Of a stretch of DNA of 16,571 nt, positions 7,291 through 15,203 are shown piece after piece; position 1 is the stretch's first letter, and every line of letters begins with the position of its first letter. The DNA comes from Cytophaga sp051961495 (lineage in GTDB: Bacteria; Bacteroidota; Bacteroidia; Cytophagales; Cytophagaceae): assembly GCF_051961495.1 (NCBI RefSeq), contig NZ_JBQCDF010000098.1:1-16571 (forward strand), given 5' to 3'. Under the pieces are notes generated by a model, which was not told the DNA's origin, searched no databases, and worked only from the letters and a program-made list of their open reading frames with translations. A program made the translations under genes and the position numbers.

Positions 7291-7941
7291 TTAAATGCCG
7301 AAATAAATATATTTATTAGGTCCTTCCGGCGTATTGTTTTGAGTCTGATCTAATGTTGGATTGAAGATTTTCTCCAGTTCATCTATAAGTTTAGAAACCG
7401 GCAGTCCCATTACATTATAATAATCCCCATTTATTTTTTTTATTCCGACCATTCCCAGCCATTCCTGTATACCATAAGCTCCGGCTTTGTCAAACGGCAT
7501 ATGTTTTTCAATATAATAATTGATATATTCTTCAGAAAGCGGTTTGAAAAAAACCTCTGTAATATCGTAGAAGGAGCGCTCCTGACCTTTATAACATATT
7601 GTTACACCAGTAATAACTTCATGCATATTATTAGATAATTTCTGAAGCATTTGTTTGGCCTCTTCTTTATCTGCAGGTTTATTCAATACATCTCTACGCT
7701 GAATTACGACAGTATCAGCAGCTATGATCAGACTATCCGGACAGTCGGCTTTGATAGCCTGGGCCTTGATTTTAGAAAGATAAAGAGGGATTTCAGTCCG
7801 TTGAAGATATACAGGAAAGTTCTCTTCTGTATTTTTAGTAAGGATGCGGAAGTTGATCCCCGCATCCTCCAATAATTGTTTTCTTCTTGGTGAGCCAGAA
7901 GCTAAAATTACGTCTATTTCAAGTAGGTTATTCAGGAACAC
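7291..7941 (-). CDS. maf: Maf/YhdE-type nucleoside triphosphate pyrophosphatase
   Basis: Maf-family enzymes hydrolyse non-canonical or excess NTPs to NMP and pyrophosphate; the YhdE branch prefers dTTP/UTP. The motifs are ILASGSPRRKQLL near the N-terminus (SGSPRR at 15-20 from the GTG start), IIAADTVV with the catalytic Asp (about 76), MHEVITGV, KAGAYGIQ (about 152-159, the YhdE-type signature) and GDYYNVMGLPV. No ATG precedes the first motif. I chose the GTG at 7941, which overlaps the TAG stop of the upstream TPR gene by one base (TAGTG), a common coupling arrangement. A TTG at 7953 giving four more residues is the alternative. An atypical polar tail of about 25 residues (NPTLDQTQNNTPEGPN...) follows the catalytic domain. 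Cotranscription with the TPR gene is likely. Confidence 0.92.
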   Translation of the reverse strand: MFLNNLLEIDVILASGSPRRKQLLEDAGINFRILTKNTEENFPVYLQRTEIPLYLSKIKAQAIKADCPDSLIIAADTVVIQRRDVLNKPADKEEAKQMLQKLSNNMHEVITGVTICYKGQERSFYDITEVFFKPLSEEYINYYIEKHMPFDKAGAYGIQEWLGMVGIKKINGDYYNVMGLPVSKLIDELEKIFNPTLDQTQNNTPEGPNKYIYFGI

Positions 7942-9491
7942 TATTTCTTGCAAATATCTTTTTGTAAAACAACGGCATCGCTATCACCAAGTGCTACAGC
8001 TTTATTAATGTCTTCGCAGGCACCTGCATCATCTTTTATTTCCTGTTTCAATACAGCTCTGTATCTGTATGCTTCAGCTTCGTTTGGATTTATTTCAATG
8101 GCCTTGTTAAAATCAGCAAGTGCTTCTCTGTCTTTTTTAATAGACATATTAAAATATCCACGGTTTGTATAGGCACTGGCTTCATTTGGGAATTTTGAAA
8201 CGGCATCGTTATATTCTTTGATCGCATCCTCTTTTTGTCCCATAATGTACAACGTATTTGCTTTCTGGAAATAAGCCTCTTCGTATGTAGGTTTTAATGC
8301 AATTGTTTTGTTGTAATCGGCAAGAGCACCATCAAAATCGTTTTCTTCACGTTTGCAGAATGCTCTGTTGAAATAAGCCGCATAATCGTTTGGATCAAGT
8401 TTGATTGCTTTATTGAAATCCTTAATTGCTTCCGGATAATTATCTAAGTGGCTATAAGAAAAACCTCTGTAGAAATAAGCATACGTAAAGTTTGGATATA
8501 ACGTGATTGCCTTATTGTAGTCTTTAATTGCTTCCGTATGTTTCCCATATTCTGCTTTGGCAAGGCCTCTTCCGTAATATGCCTGGAAGTTATCCGGTTG
8601 TAATGCAATTACAGTGGAATAGTCATTAATACTTTCAGAATATCTGCTTAATAAGAAATATTCGTGCGCCCTGTTCTGGTATGCTTCTGCATAAGATGAA
8701 TCAATTTGAACCGCTGTAGTGTAATCAGCGATGGCCTCATCTCTTGAACCTTCTTTACTTTTTGCGATACCTCTTTTGGAAAATGCAGCTGTGTATTTAG
8801 GTTTCAGTTCAATTGCCTTGTCGAAATTTAAGATTGCGGCAGAAAAATCTTCCAGCTCTAGTTTGCAAAGCCCGATATAGTAATAAGCTTCATAACTTGA
8901 AGGATCTGCTTGGGTAATTTCTTTGAATTTGTTTGATGCGCCAATGAAATCGCCTTTCTTATACAATGCCACCGCTTCTGCAAACAAAGCATTTGAAGCA
9001 TCTTTGCCTGAAAAGGTTGTATATTCAAATTCGATATAATCGTTATTGTCGCCGCCGTTGGATTTTGATTTTCCGTCATCAACAATCAATAGAATTTTAA
9101 TCAGGGCATATGTCTTTGTTTCACCTATTTTAGCTACATACAAATCGCCAACTTTAACATCATTGATGCTGGAAGTATAACTTCCGCTCTGGAATGCCTT
9201 TTCCAGTGCTGCAAATGAGAGTGGAGCAGGAGCAGATGTAACTTTAACAAAATGGGTTGAATTATAAGATTTGAAGGTTTTCTTGAAGACAGGCAAATCG
9301 ATGGAATCAGTAATATTAACCAGATCCTTATGATCCGCTTTGCCTGAAATAAATTGAGCTTTATGGTCTACCAAATCCCAGGCCGCTGCACCCGGACCCT
9401 GCATATTGAAAATTTTACCTTTATGAACACTTTGAGCATGTGCTAAAAAAACTAGCAGGAAGAATGATGAAAATAGAAGTGATTTTTTCAT
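7941..9491 (-). CDS. Secreted tetratricopeptide repeat protein, 516 aa
   Basis: An N-terminal signal peptide, MKKSLLFSSFFLLVFLAHAQS, has probable cleavage after AHA (residue 19), so the protein is exported. Residues 22 to about 165 form a region I do not recognise (VHKGKIFNMQGPGAAAWDLV..., with a strand-rich stretch YVAKIGETKTYALIKILLIVDD and a Gly/Asn-rich linker). From about 167 to 506 there are ten consecutive 34-residue TPR units, recognisable by A/G-Y-x-x-R/G at position 8 and DYNKAI-x-L-x-P at the ends. TPR arrays bind proteins, so it may be a periplasmic or outer-membrane scaffold, but the partner is unknown. The gene is first in a two-gene unit with maf, which it overlaps. A 12-bp inverted repeat lies 43 bases before the ATG. 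Confidence 0.88.
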   Translation of the reverse strand: MKKSLLFSSFFLLVFLAHAQSVHKGKIFNMQGPGAAAWDLVDHKAQFISGKADHKDLVNITDSIDLPVFKKTFKSYNSTHFVKVTSAPAPLSFAALEKAFQSGSYTSSINDVKVGDLYVAKIGETKTYALIKILLIVDDGKSKSNGGDNNDYIEFEYTTFSGKDASNALFAEAVALYKKGDFIGASNKFKEITQADPSSYEAYYYIGLCKLELEDFSAAILNFDKAIELKPKYTAAFSKRGIAKSKEGSRDEAIADYTTAVQIDSSYAEAYQNRAHEYFLLSRYSESINDYSTVIALQPDNFQAYYGRGLAKAEYGKHTEAIKDYNKAITLYPNFTYAYFYRGFSYSHLDNYPEAIKDFNKAIKLDPNDYAAYFNRAFCKREENDFDGALADYNKTIALKPTYEEAYFQKANTLYIMGQKEDAIKEYNDAVSKFPNEASAYTNRGYFNMSIKKDREALADFNKAIEINPNEAEAYRYRAVLKQEIKDDAGACEDINKAVALGDSDAVVLQKDICKK

Positions 9492-9533
9492 ATTTTAAAT
9501 TAAAATTCTTTTTGAATGAAAAGCCAAGATGAA

Positions 9534-9564
9534 TTTAAAAACAATGTATTGAATTGTTTTTAAA
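9534..9564. repeat. Perfect 12-bp inverted repeat with 7-base loop upstream of the TPR gene
   Basis: TTTAAAAACAAT (9534-9545) and ATTGTTTTTAAA (9553-9564) are exact reverse complements separated by GTATTGA. It sits between the divergent TPR and alpha-oxoamine synthase genes, nearer the TPR start. It could be a protein-binding operator or a weak leader hairpin. Its low GC and position away from any gene end argue against a normal terminator. Confidence 0.75.
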
Positions 9565-9689
9565 AAACCTCTGCATAATAAAAAAACTAAGATCTTTATA
9601 GCGCAGAACACTACAAATTTAGTCTTTTAAATATAATTTCAGAGGGTTTAGGTAAAGAAATGGTAAAATGGATATTTTATCTACATTAC

Positions 9690-9720
9690 TTTAAATATAG
9701 TCTGAAAAGTGTTATATTTG
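9690..9720 (+). promoter_or_regulatory. Putative promoter of the alpha-oxoamine synthase gene
   Basis: TATATTTG at 9713-9720 matches TAnnTTTG exactly, and TTTA at 9690-9693 is one base off the -33 consensus TTTG with a 19-base spacer. Transcription would start near 9727, leaving a leader of about 57 bases. Confidence 0.5.
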
Positions 9721-9727
9721 GAAGTTT

Positions 9728-9747
9728 TAAGGGCTTTTATGCCTTTA
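9728..9747 (+). other. Leader hairpin before the alpha-oxoamine synthase gene
   Basis: TAAGGGC and GCCTTTA can form a 7-bp stem (one G-U pair) closing a 6-base loop. It begins almost at the predicted transcript start, where a hairpin could protect the RNA 5' end. There is no T run immediately after, so it is not a terminator. Confidence 0.3.
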
Positions 9748-9783
9748 TTGTATAGGTTAATTTAACATTAAAATAGTACTACT

Positions 9784-11028
9784 TTGGATCTGTTTGAGAA
9801 ATTACAGCACGACAGAGGGCCCTTAGGGAAGCACTCGAATATCGCTCACGGTTATTTTGCATTTCCTAAATTGGAAGGAGATATCGCTCCTCATATGAAA
9901 TTTAGAGGGAAGGATGTATTAAACTGGAGTTTGAATAACTACATAGGATTGGCAAATCACCCGGAAGTTCGTAAAGCAGATGCTGAGGGGGCTAAACAAT
10001 ATGGTTTGGCATATCCAATGGGGGCGCGTATGATGTCGGGCAATTCGAATCTTATCGAAGAATTCGAATCTCAATTAGCAAACTTCATGGGTAAAGAAGA
10101 TGCCATGGTATTGAATTTCGGTTACCAGGGTATTATGTCAATTATTGACGCTTTACTTGATCGTCATGATATTGTTATTTACGATTCAGAATCTCACGCA
10201 TGTATCATTGATGGTATGCGTATGCATATCGGAAAACGCTTGGTTTTCCCGCACAATGATATTGAAAACTTAAAAAGCCAGCTTGAGCGTGCAAATAAAA
10301 TGATTGATCCTGCTAAAGGTTCCATTTTGGTTATTACCGAAGGTGTTTTCGGCATGGCAGGTGATATGGGCAGATTGAAAGAAATTGTTGAATTGAAAAA
10401 ACAATATTCTTTCCGTTTGTTAATTGATGATGCACATGGTTTCGGCACCATGGGTAAAACTGGTGCTGGTGCAGCTGAAGAGCAAGGTGTTCAGGATGAG
10501 GTAGATATTTACTTCTCTACGTTTGCAAAATCAATGGCTAGCGTTGGTGCTTTTGTAGCAAGTAAAGAAAATATCATTGAATATTTACGTTATAACACAC
10601 GTTCTCAGATTTTTGCAAAAACATTGCCAATGGCATTGGTTGTGGGTAATATGAAGCGTCTGGAGTTACTACGTACACAACCTCAGTTAAGAGAAAATCT
10701 TTGGAATGTAGTTCGCGCATTACAAAAAGGCTTAAAAGACAAAGGATTCAATATTGGTAAAACAGAATCTCCTGTAACACCTGTATACCTGAGTGGTACT
10801 GAATCAGAGGCTGCACAGATGATTATTGACTTGAGAGAGAATTATGGTATTTTCTGTTCAATAGTTATTTATCCTGTTGTTCCTAAGGGAGTTATGATGT
10901 TGAGATTAATACCAACAGCTGAGCATACCCTGGCAGATGTAGAAAGAACGATCAATGCCTTTGCTGAAATTGCTGAAAAATTGAAGCAAGGTGTATATAG
11001 CAAAAGTTTAACTAATATCTCTATTTAA
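9784..11028 (+). CDS. Alpha-oxoamine synthase family PLP enzyme (serine palmitoyltransferase/KBL-like)
   Basis: 414 residues, fold-type I PLP enzyme of the family that joins an acyl-CoA to an amino acid with loss of CO2. The substrate-binding NNYIGLANHPEVRKA is at 51-65. GARMMSGNSNLIEEFE follows, and a cofactor-stacking His138 sits in YDSESHACIIDG. LLIDDAHGFGTMG (213-224) holds the PLP-contacting Asp and His. The Schiff-base lysine is Lys249 in YFSTFAKSMASVGAF. In Bacteroidota close relatives are often proposed to act in sphingolipid or sulfonolipid base synthesis, but 2-amino-3-ketobutyrate CoA ligase and 8-amino-7-oxononanoate synthase belong to the same family, so I leave the symbol blank. 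The start is a TTG: an in-frame TAA lies 15 bases upstream and the first internal ATG (codon 38) would remove conserved sequence. The Hc1-like gene follows on the same strand. Confidence 0.9.
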   Translation: MDLFEKLQHDRGPLGKHSNIAHGYFAFPKLEGDIAPHMKFRGKDVLNWSLNNYIGLANHPEVRKADAEGAKQYGLAYPMGARMMSGNSNLIEEFESQLANFMGKEDAMVLNFGYQGIMSIIDALLDRHDIVIYDSESHACIIDGMRMHIGKRLVFPHNDIENLKSQLERANKMIDPAKGSILVITEGVFGMAGDMGRLKEIVELKKQYSFRLLIDDAHGFGTMGKTGAGAAEEQGVQDEVDIYFSTFAKSMASVGAFVASKENIIEYLRYNTRSQIFAKTLPMALVVGNMKRLELLRTQPQLRENLWNVVRALQKGLKDKGFNIGKTESPVTPVYLSGTESEAAQMIIDLRENYGIFCSIVIYPVVPKGVMMLRLIPTAEHTLADVERTINAFAEIAEKLKQGVYSKSLTNISI

Positions 11029-11130
11029 TAAAAAAAGCGAAATTTATTAAAGAATACTATTGGTCATTCGGAGATAAATTCGTATTTTCAATTATTAAAC
11101 GATAACTAAAACTAAAAATTTTTGGATAAA

Positions 11131-11310
11131 ATGAACAGATTCGAACAACTTAAAGATCTTATTGCTTCTTTAGAAGCTGACTTTGTTAAATTCTATGACA
11201 AACAAAATAGTGCTGCAGGTACTAGAGTAAGAAAAGGAATGCAAGATTTGAAAAACATTGCACAAGAAATCAGAAAAGAAGTTCAGGATGCTAAAAATTC
11301 AGCTGAATAG
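11131..11310 (+). CDS. Histone H1-like (Hc1 family) small basic DNA-binding protein
   Basis: 59 residues from the ATG at 11131; a TTG three codons upstream is possible but unnecessary. MNRFEQLKDLIASLEADFVKFY followed by SAAGTRVRKGMQDLKNIAQEI matches my memory of the short Bacteroidota proteins annotated as histone H1/Hc1. The sequence is helical and heptad-like with Lys and Arg spread through the second half, ending in a polar tail. Such proteins are thought to bind DNA and help organise the nucleoid; that role is family knowledge, not shown here. It is 102 bases downstream of the alpha-oxoamine synthase gene and is closed by a strong terminator, so it may be transcribed alone or as the second gene of that unit. 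Confidence 0.85.
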   Translation: MNRFEQLKDLIASLEADFVKFYDKQNSAAGTRVRKGMQDLKNIAQEIRKEVQDAKNSAE

Positions 11311-11331
11311 TTTCAGTTTTGCTAAAAACAT

Positions 11332-11366
11332 AAAAAAGCTCCTTAAGTAATTAAGGGGCTTTTTTT
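11332..11366. terminator. Strong hairpin terminator between the Hc1-like gene and dapA
   Basis: AAAAAAGCTCCTTAA (11332-11346) pairs with TTAAGGGGCTTTTTT (11351-11365) around a GTAA loop, with one T-G pair. The A run on one side and T run on the other allow it to work in both directions, serving the Hc1-like gene from the left and dapA from the right. Confidence 0.9.
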
Positions 11367-11392
11367 ATATCTATTAATTAAAAAAATAGCGG

Positions 11393-12280
11393 TTATTTAA
11401 CCGCTACTCTTATTTTTGAATGTGCTTGTATAATACGCTGCTGTAAGCCATCTGAAGCTTTTACCAAAGGCAAACGTACTTCATCAGAACAAATTCCCAT
11501 GTGTGCCAAAAGGCTTTTTATTCCCACAGGATTACCTTCTTCGTACATTAATGGGTTGATTTCTGTAAAACCGAATAAAATCTCTGAAGCTTGCTGAAAA
11601 CGGGATTGAATGGCAGCTTTTATCATTTCAGAGAACAGGCCCGGGTAGGAGTTGGATAAAACAGAAATGGCCCCTACAGCACCCAGCGATACACTAGGGA
11701 CTGCTAATAAATCATCACCGGAAATAACTAAGAAATCGTCAGGTGTGTTTTTGATAATTTCCATTGCCTGAACCAGATCACCGCTTGCTTCTTTTACACC
11801 GAAAATGTTTTTTACCTCGCTTAAGCGGATGGAAGTTTTAGCCGACATGTTAATACCTGTTCTTCCCGGAACATTGTACGCAAGAACCGGAACCGGTGAT
11901 TTTTCAGCCAATGCTTTGTAATGCTGAAATACACCTTCCTGAGAAGGTTTATTGTAATATGGGCAAACAGATAGCAAAGCATCAATTCCCTTGAAATTAG
12001 TGCTCTCTATGCGTTGAATAACCTCTGCAGTGAAATTACCGCCAATGCCATACATGAATGGTTTGCGACCATTATTTACATCTAAAGCTATTTGAAGTAA
12101 TTTTGCTTTTTCTTCTTTGGTTGTAGTTGCAGATTCTGCAGTAGTACCATTTACTACCAGGTAATCTACTCCTGAAGAAATATTAAATTCAATTAGATTT
12201 TTGTAAGCATCATAATCAACCGAATGATCTTTTTTAAACGGAGTAATTAGAGCTGTACCTGTACCGTAGAACGTTTGCAC
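11393..12280 (-). CDS. dapA: 4-hydroxy-tetrahydrodipicolinate synthase
   Basis: Condenses pyruvate with aspartate semialdehyde, the first committed step to diaminopimelate and lysine. 295 residues, the usual length for this TIM-barrel aldolase. Visible motifs are GTGTALITPF (6-15), VNGTTAES with the pyruvate-binding Thr46-Thr47, PYYNKPSQEG (108-117), YNVPGRTG with the catalytic Tyr135 and substrate-binding Arg140, and GVKEASGD with the Schiff-base Lys163. The start is a GTG at 12280: the frame has a TAA shortly upstream and no ATG before GTG, and the N-terminus MQTFYGTGTALITPF fits the family. ligA lies 91 bases upstream on the same strand, so a shared transcript is possible. The gene ends facing a two-way terminator. 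Confidence 0.97.
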   Translation of the reverse strand: MQTFYGTGTALITPFKKDHSVDYDAYKNLIEFNISSGVDYLVVNGTTAESATTTKEEKAKLLQIALDVNNGRKPFMYGIGGNFTAEVIQRIESTNFKGIDALLSVCPYYNKPSQEGVFQHYKALAEKSPVPVLAYNVPGRTGINMSAKTSIRLSEVKNIFGVKEASGDLVQAMEIIKNTPDDFLVISGDDLLAVPSVSLGAVGAISVLSNSYPGLFSEMIKAAIQSRFQQASEILFGFTEINPLMYEEGNPVGIKSLLAHMGICSDEVRLPLVKASDGLQQRIIQAHSKIRVAVK

Positions 12281-12371
12281 GATTATAATTTTTTAATAGA
12301 ATGCAAAATTGGCAAATTATCTGAACATTAAGAAAATACAAGCAGGGTATTTTTATATATGTGTAAAAGAA

Positions 12372-14384
12372 TCATCCGTTCAATAATTTTTCAAATTCTC
12401 CTTCGCTAATGATTTTAATACCTAATTTTTGTGCTTTTTCAAGTTTGGCAGGTCCCATATTTTCACCTGCAACTAAATAGTCGAGTTTACCGGTGATGCC
12501 GGAATTGATTTTACCGCCATTTTTGATAATGATTTCCTTTAGTTCCTCGCGGTCATATTTTTCGAACACGCCTGATATTACAAAGCTTTTGCCAAGGAAG
12601 ATATCTGAATCAATAGTAATAATTTCGTTTTCACTTAATTCGAGTTTGACACCAGCTGCAGCAAGTTTATCAATCAATTCTGTATGCTTTTTATTGCTGA
12701 ACCAGTTTACAACACTTTCAGCGATTTTAATACCAATTTCAGGTGCTTCCAGCAACTGTTGTTGGGAAGCTATCTTCAGGTTATTGATATTTTTAAAATG
12801 CATGGCCAGCTTTTCTGCAACAGTTGCGCCGACATATCGGATTCCTATTGCAAACAGTACGTTTTTGAAAGGTGTTTTTTTAGACTCTTCAATACCGGCC
12901 AAAACATTATTCACAGATTTTTCTCCGAAACGATCCAGCTGAATAAGCTGGTCATAGGTAAGTGTATAAAGATCCGCAGCATTTTGAATCAGTCCTTTCT
13001 GGTACAACAACTCTATTGTTTCAGTTCCGATGCCGTCAATGTTCATCGCTTTACGCTGGATGAAATGCTCAATTTTACCGGTTATCTGCGGAGCACAGCC
13101 TATATCATTCGGACAATACCAGGCAGCTTCGCCTTCAATGCGTATCAATGGCGTATTACAAACAGGACAAGCATGAATGAATTCAATACGCTTACTGCCG
13201 GCTTTACGCTTGCTGAAATCCACACGGGTTATTTTCGGAATGATCTCACCACCTTTTTCTACAAATACCGTATCATCTTCATGAAGATCAAGTCGTTCTA
13301 TTTCATTTGCATTGTGCAGGGTCGCTCTTTTTACTGTTGTTCCTGCCAGATGTACCGGAGCAAGATTAGCAACCGGTGTAACAGCACCTGTTCGCCCAAC
13401 CTGGTATTCAACCGAAAGGATTGGAGTAAAAGCTTCTTCCGCTTTAAACTTATAAGCAATCGCCCATCGCGGACTTTTCGCAGTCATGCCGAGTTCGCTT
13501 TGTTGCAACAGATTGTTGACTTTAATAACCACGCCGTCGGTTGCCAGCGGCAGGTTAAAACGGGCTTGTTCCCAATGGTTGATATATGCCCATATTTCTT
13601 CAACACTCTTACATATTTTATATGAATCTGAAACCTGAAACCCCCAGCTTTTTAATTGTTGTAAAGCTGCTGAATGTGTTTCAGGCGTTTCTCCATCTTT
13701 TAGGAACGAATAGATAAAACAATCCAAACCTCTTTTGGCAACGATAGATGAATCCTGCATTTTTACAGTGCCGCTGGCCGCATTTCTAGGGTTCGCCAGC
13801 AAGGGCTCACCAATATCTTCACGTTCCTTATTAATACGTTCGAACATTTCATATGGAAGATATACTTCACCTCGTACTTCAAATTCTTCGGGAATATTTT
13901 TCGCCTGAACTTTAAGTGGAATACTTTTTATTGTTTTGATGTTGTTCGTTACGTCATCGCCTTTTACCCCGTCGCCGCGGGTTACAGCCTGTGCAAGGAT
14001 TCCATTCTTATAGGTAACACTTATCGCAACACCATCAAATTTCATTTCGCAGACATAATCTGTTCGCTGTCCGATAGCTTTCACTACCCGTTCATCGAAC
14101 TCTGAGATTTCAGATTCTGAGTATGTATTAGAAAGCGACAGCATAGGATATTTGTGTGCCACGGAAGTAAACTCTTTGGTGACAGTACCACCAACGCGCT
14201 GTGTTGCAGAATCTGGCTGCACAAGATCAGGGAAGTTTTTTTCCAGGGTAATCAGTTCGTTCAGTAATGTATCGAATTCCAGATCAGAAATTTCACTGGT
14301 GTCTTTCTGGTAATATAAATGATTGTGGTAATGAAGAATACGGTTTAATTCTTCAATGCGTATATGTGCTTCTGCTTTAGTCAT
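12372..14384 (-). CDS. ligA: NAD+-dependent DNA ligase
   Basis: Seals nicks in replication and repair using NAD+ as AMP donor. 670 residues, full length. The N-terminal Ia domain carries HYHNHLYYQKD and ISDLEFD. The adenylation domain has CEMKFDGVAIS with the adenylated Lys115 (motif KxDG), EVRGEVYLP, NPRNAASGT, DGVVIKVN (Lys288) and AIAYKFKAEE. The OB fold includes EYQVGRTGAVTPVANL. A four-Cys zinc finger follows at 406, 409, 424 and 430. Helix-hairpin-helix repeats run from about 440 to 590, for example FGEKSVNNVLAGIEESK. A BRCT domain closes the protein (about 594-670, FLGKSFVISG...). ATG 14384 gives the standard N-terminus MTKAEAHIRIEELN. mtgA is divergent and dapA follows downstream. Confidence 0.98.
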   Translation of the reverse strand: MTKAEAHIRIEELNRILHYHNHLYYQKDTSEISDLEFDTLLNELITLEKNFPDLVQPDSATQRVGGTVTKEFTSVAHKYPMLSLSNTYSESEISEFDERVVKAIGQRTDYVCEMKFDGVAISVTYKNGILAQAVTRGDGVKGDDVTNNIKTIKSIPLKVQAKNIPEEFEVRGEVYLPYEMFERINKEREDIGEPLLANPRNAASGTVKMQDSSIVAKRGLDCFIYSFLKDGETPETHSAALQQLKSWGFQVSDSYKICKSVEEIWAYINHWEQARFNLPLATDGVVIKVNNLLQQSELGMTAKSPRWAIAYKFKAEEAFTPILSVEYQVGRTGAVTPVANLAPVHLAGTTVKRATLHNANEIERLDLHEDDTVFVEKGGEIIPKITRVDFSKRKAGSKRIEFIHACPVCNTPLIRIEGEAAWYCPNDIGCAPQITGKIEHFIQRKAMNIDGIGTETIELLYQKGLIQNAADLYTLTYDQLIQLDRFGEKSVNNVLAGIEESKKTPFKNVLFAIGIRYVGATVAEKLAMHFKNINNLKIASQQQLLEAPEIGIKIAESVVNWFSNKKHTELIDKLAAAGVKLELSENEIITIDSDIFLGKSFVISGVFEKYDREELKEIIIKNGGKINSGITGKLDYLVAGENMGPAKLEKAQKLGIKIISEGEFEKLLNG

Positions 14385-14442
14385 GAATAGGAATTTTCAT
14401 CAATTTACTTATTTTAACTTAAATCAAATAATCGAAATTGTG

Positions 14443-14450
14443 TAGATTTG
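14443..14450 (+). promoter_or_regulatory. Putative -7 box for mtgA
   Basis: TAGATTTG matches TAnnTTTG exactly, 53 bases before the chosen mtgA ATG. No convincing -33 box is seen. Its presence argues that the long upstream extension of the mtgA frame (to 14438) is leader rather than coding. Confidence 0.4.
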
Positions 14451-14503
14451 TACATCTATTCAATCATATCATTGATAAAAACTACAGCCAGTTAATGCTT
14501 AAA

Positions 14504-15203
14504 ATGAAAAAGGTAAAGATTATCGCATTCACATGTGTGCTGTATTTTTTTGTATATGGAATTCAGCTGGTACTTGTTCATAAATTTATCAATCCGGTCG
14601 TTACTCCTTTAATGATCTGCAGAGTGATCGAAGGTGTTTTTGAAGGTGATTTCAAGGTTGGTATTCATAAAGAATGGAAAGACCTGGATGAAATTTCTCC
14701 CAATATGATGCGGGCAGTTTTACTGGCTGAAGATCAGAATTTTTTTGAACACAATGGTTTTAATTGGGAGAATATTAAAAAAGCCATTGAATACAATAAG
14801 AAACATAAAGGGAAGAAAATACGCGGTGGTTCAACGATCAGCCAACAGACTGCCAAAAATGTTTTTTTACCTCCTTCCAGAACATGGATCAGAAAAAGGG
14901 GTTGAAGCCTATTTCACGGTACTGATTGAATTATTATGGTCTAAAGAACGCATCCTGGAAGTATATTTAAATGTTATTGAAACAGGGAAAGGAACGTATG
15001 GAGTGGAAGCCGCTGCGCAAAAATATTATCACACTTCTGCAGCTAAATTAACAAGCAAGCAAGCGATATCCATTGCTGCAATTCTGCCGCTACCCTTAAA
15101 ATGGTCGCCGGTAAAACCGAATAAACGTGTAGCAGATAAGATTGCGAAGGTTTCCGCTCAGGTATCGAAATTTCCAATGCCCGATGAATTAAAAAAATAT
15201 TAA
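14504..15203 (+). CDS. mtgA: Monofunctional peptidoglycan glycosyltransferase, broken by a 1-base frameshift
   Basis: GT51-family enzyme that polymerises lipid II into glycan strands at the inner membrane. One N-terminal membrane segment (about 4-25, KIIAFTCVLYFFVYGIQLVL) is followed by LLAEDQNFFEHNGFNWE (73-89, catalytic-type Glu76) and RGGSTISQQTAKNVFL (107-122). After WIRK the frame hits a TGA at 14903. In the +1-shifted frame the protein continues without loss as GVEAYFTVLIELLWSKERILEVYLNVIETG..., ending at 15203. Removing one A from the A5 run at 14893-14897 restores one frame of 232 residues, close to E. coli MtgA (242). A sequence error or recent slippage mutation is most likely. ATG 14504 was chosen; ATG 14495, adding three residues, is possible. 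The stop overlaps that of the next gene. Confidence 0.92.

Noticed and set aside
11029..11130. Separate promoter for the Hc1-like gene
   Set aside because: Only a poor match (TATTTTCA) was found, so I could not support a specific promoter.
12493..13625. Long open frames of 149 and 313 codons on the plus strand
   Set aside because: They lie wholly opposite ligA, whose domains and catalytic residues are complete. The antisense proteins are Phe/Ser/Cys-rich and show no family features.
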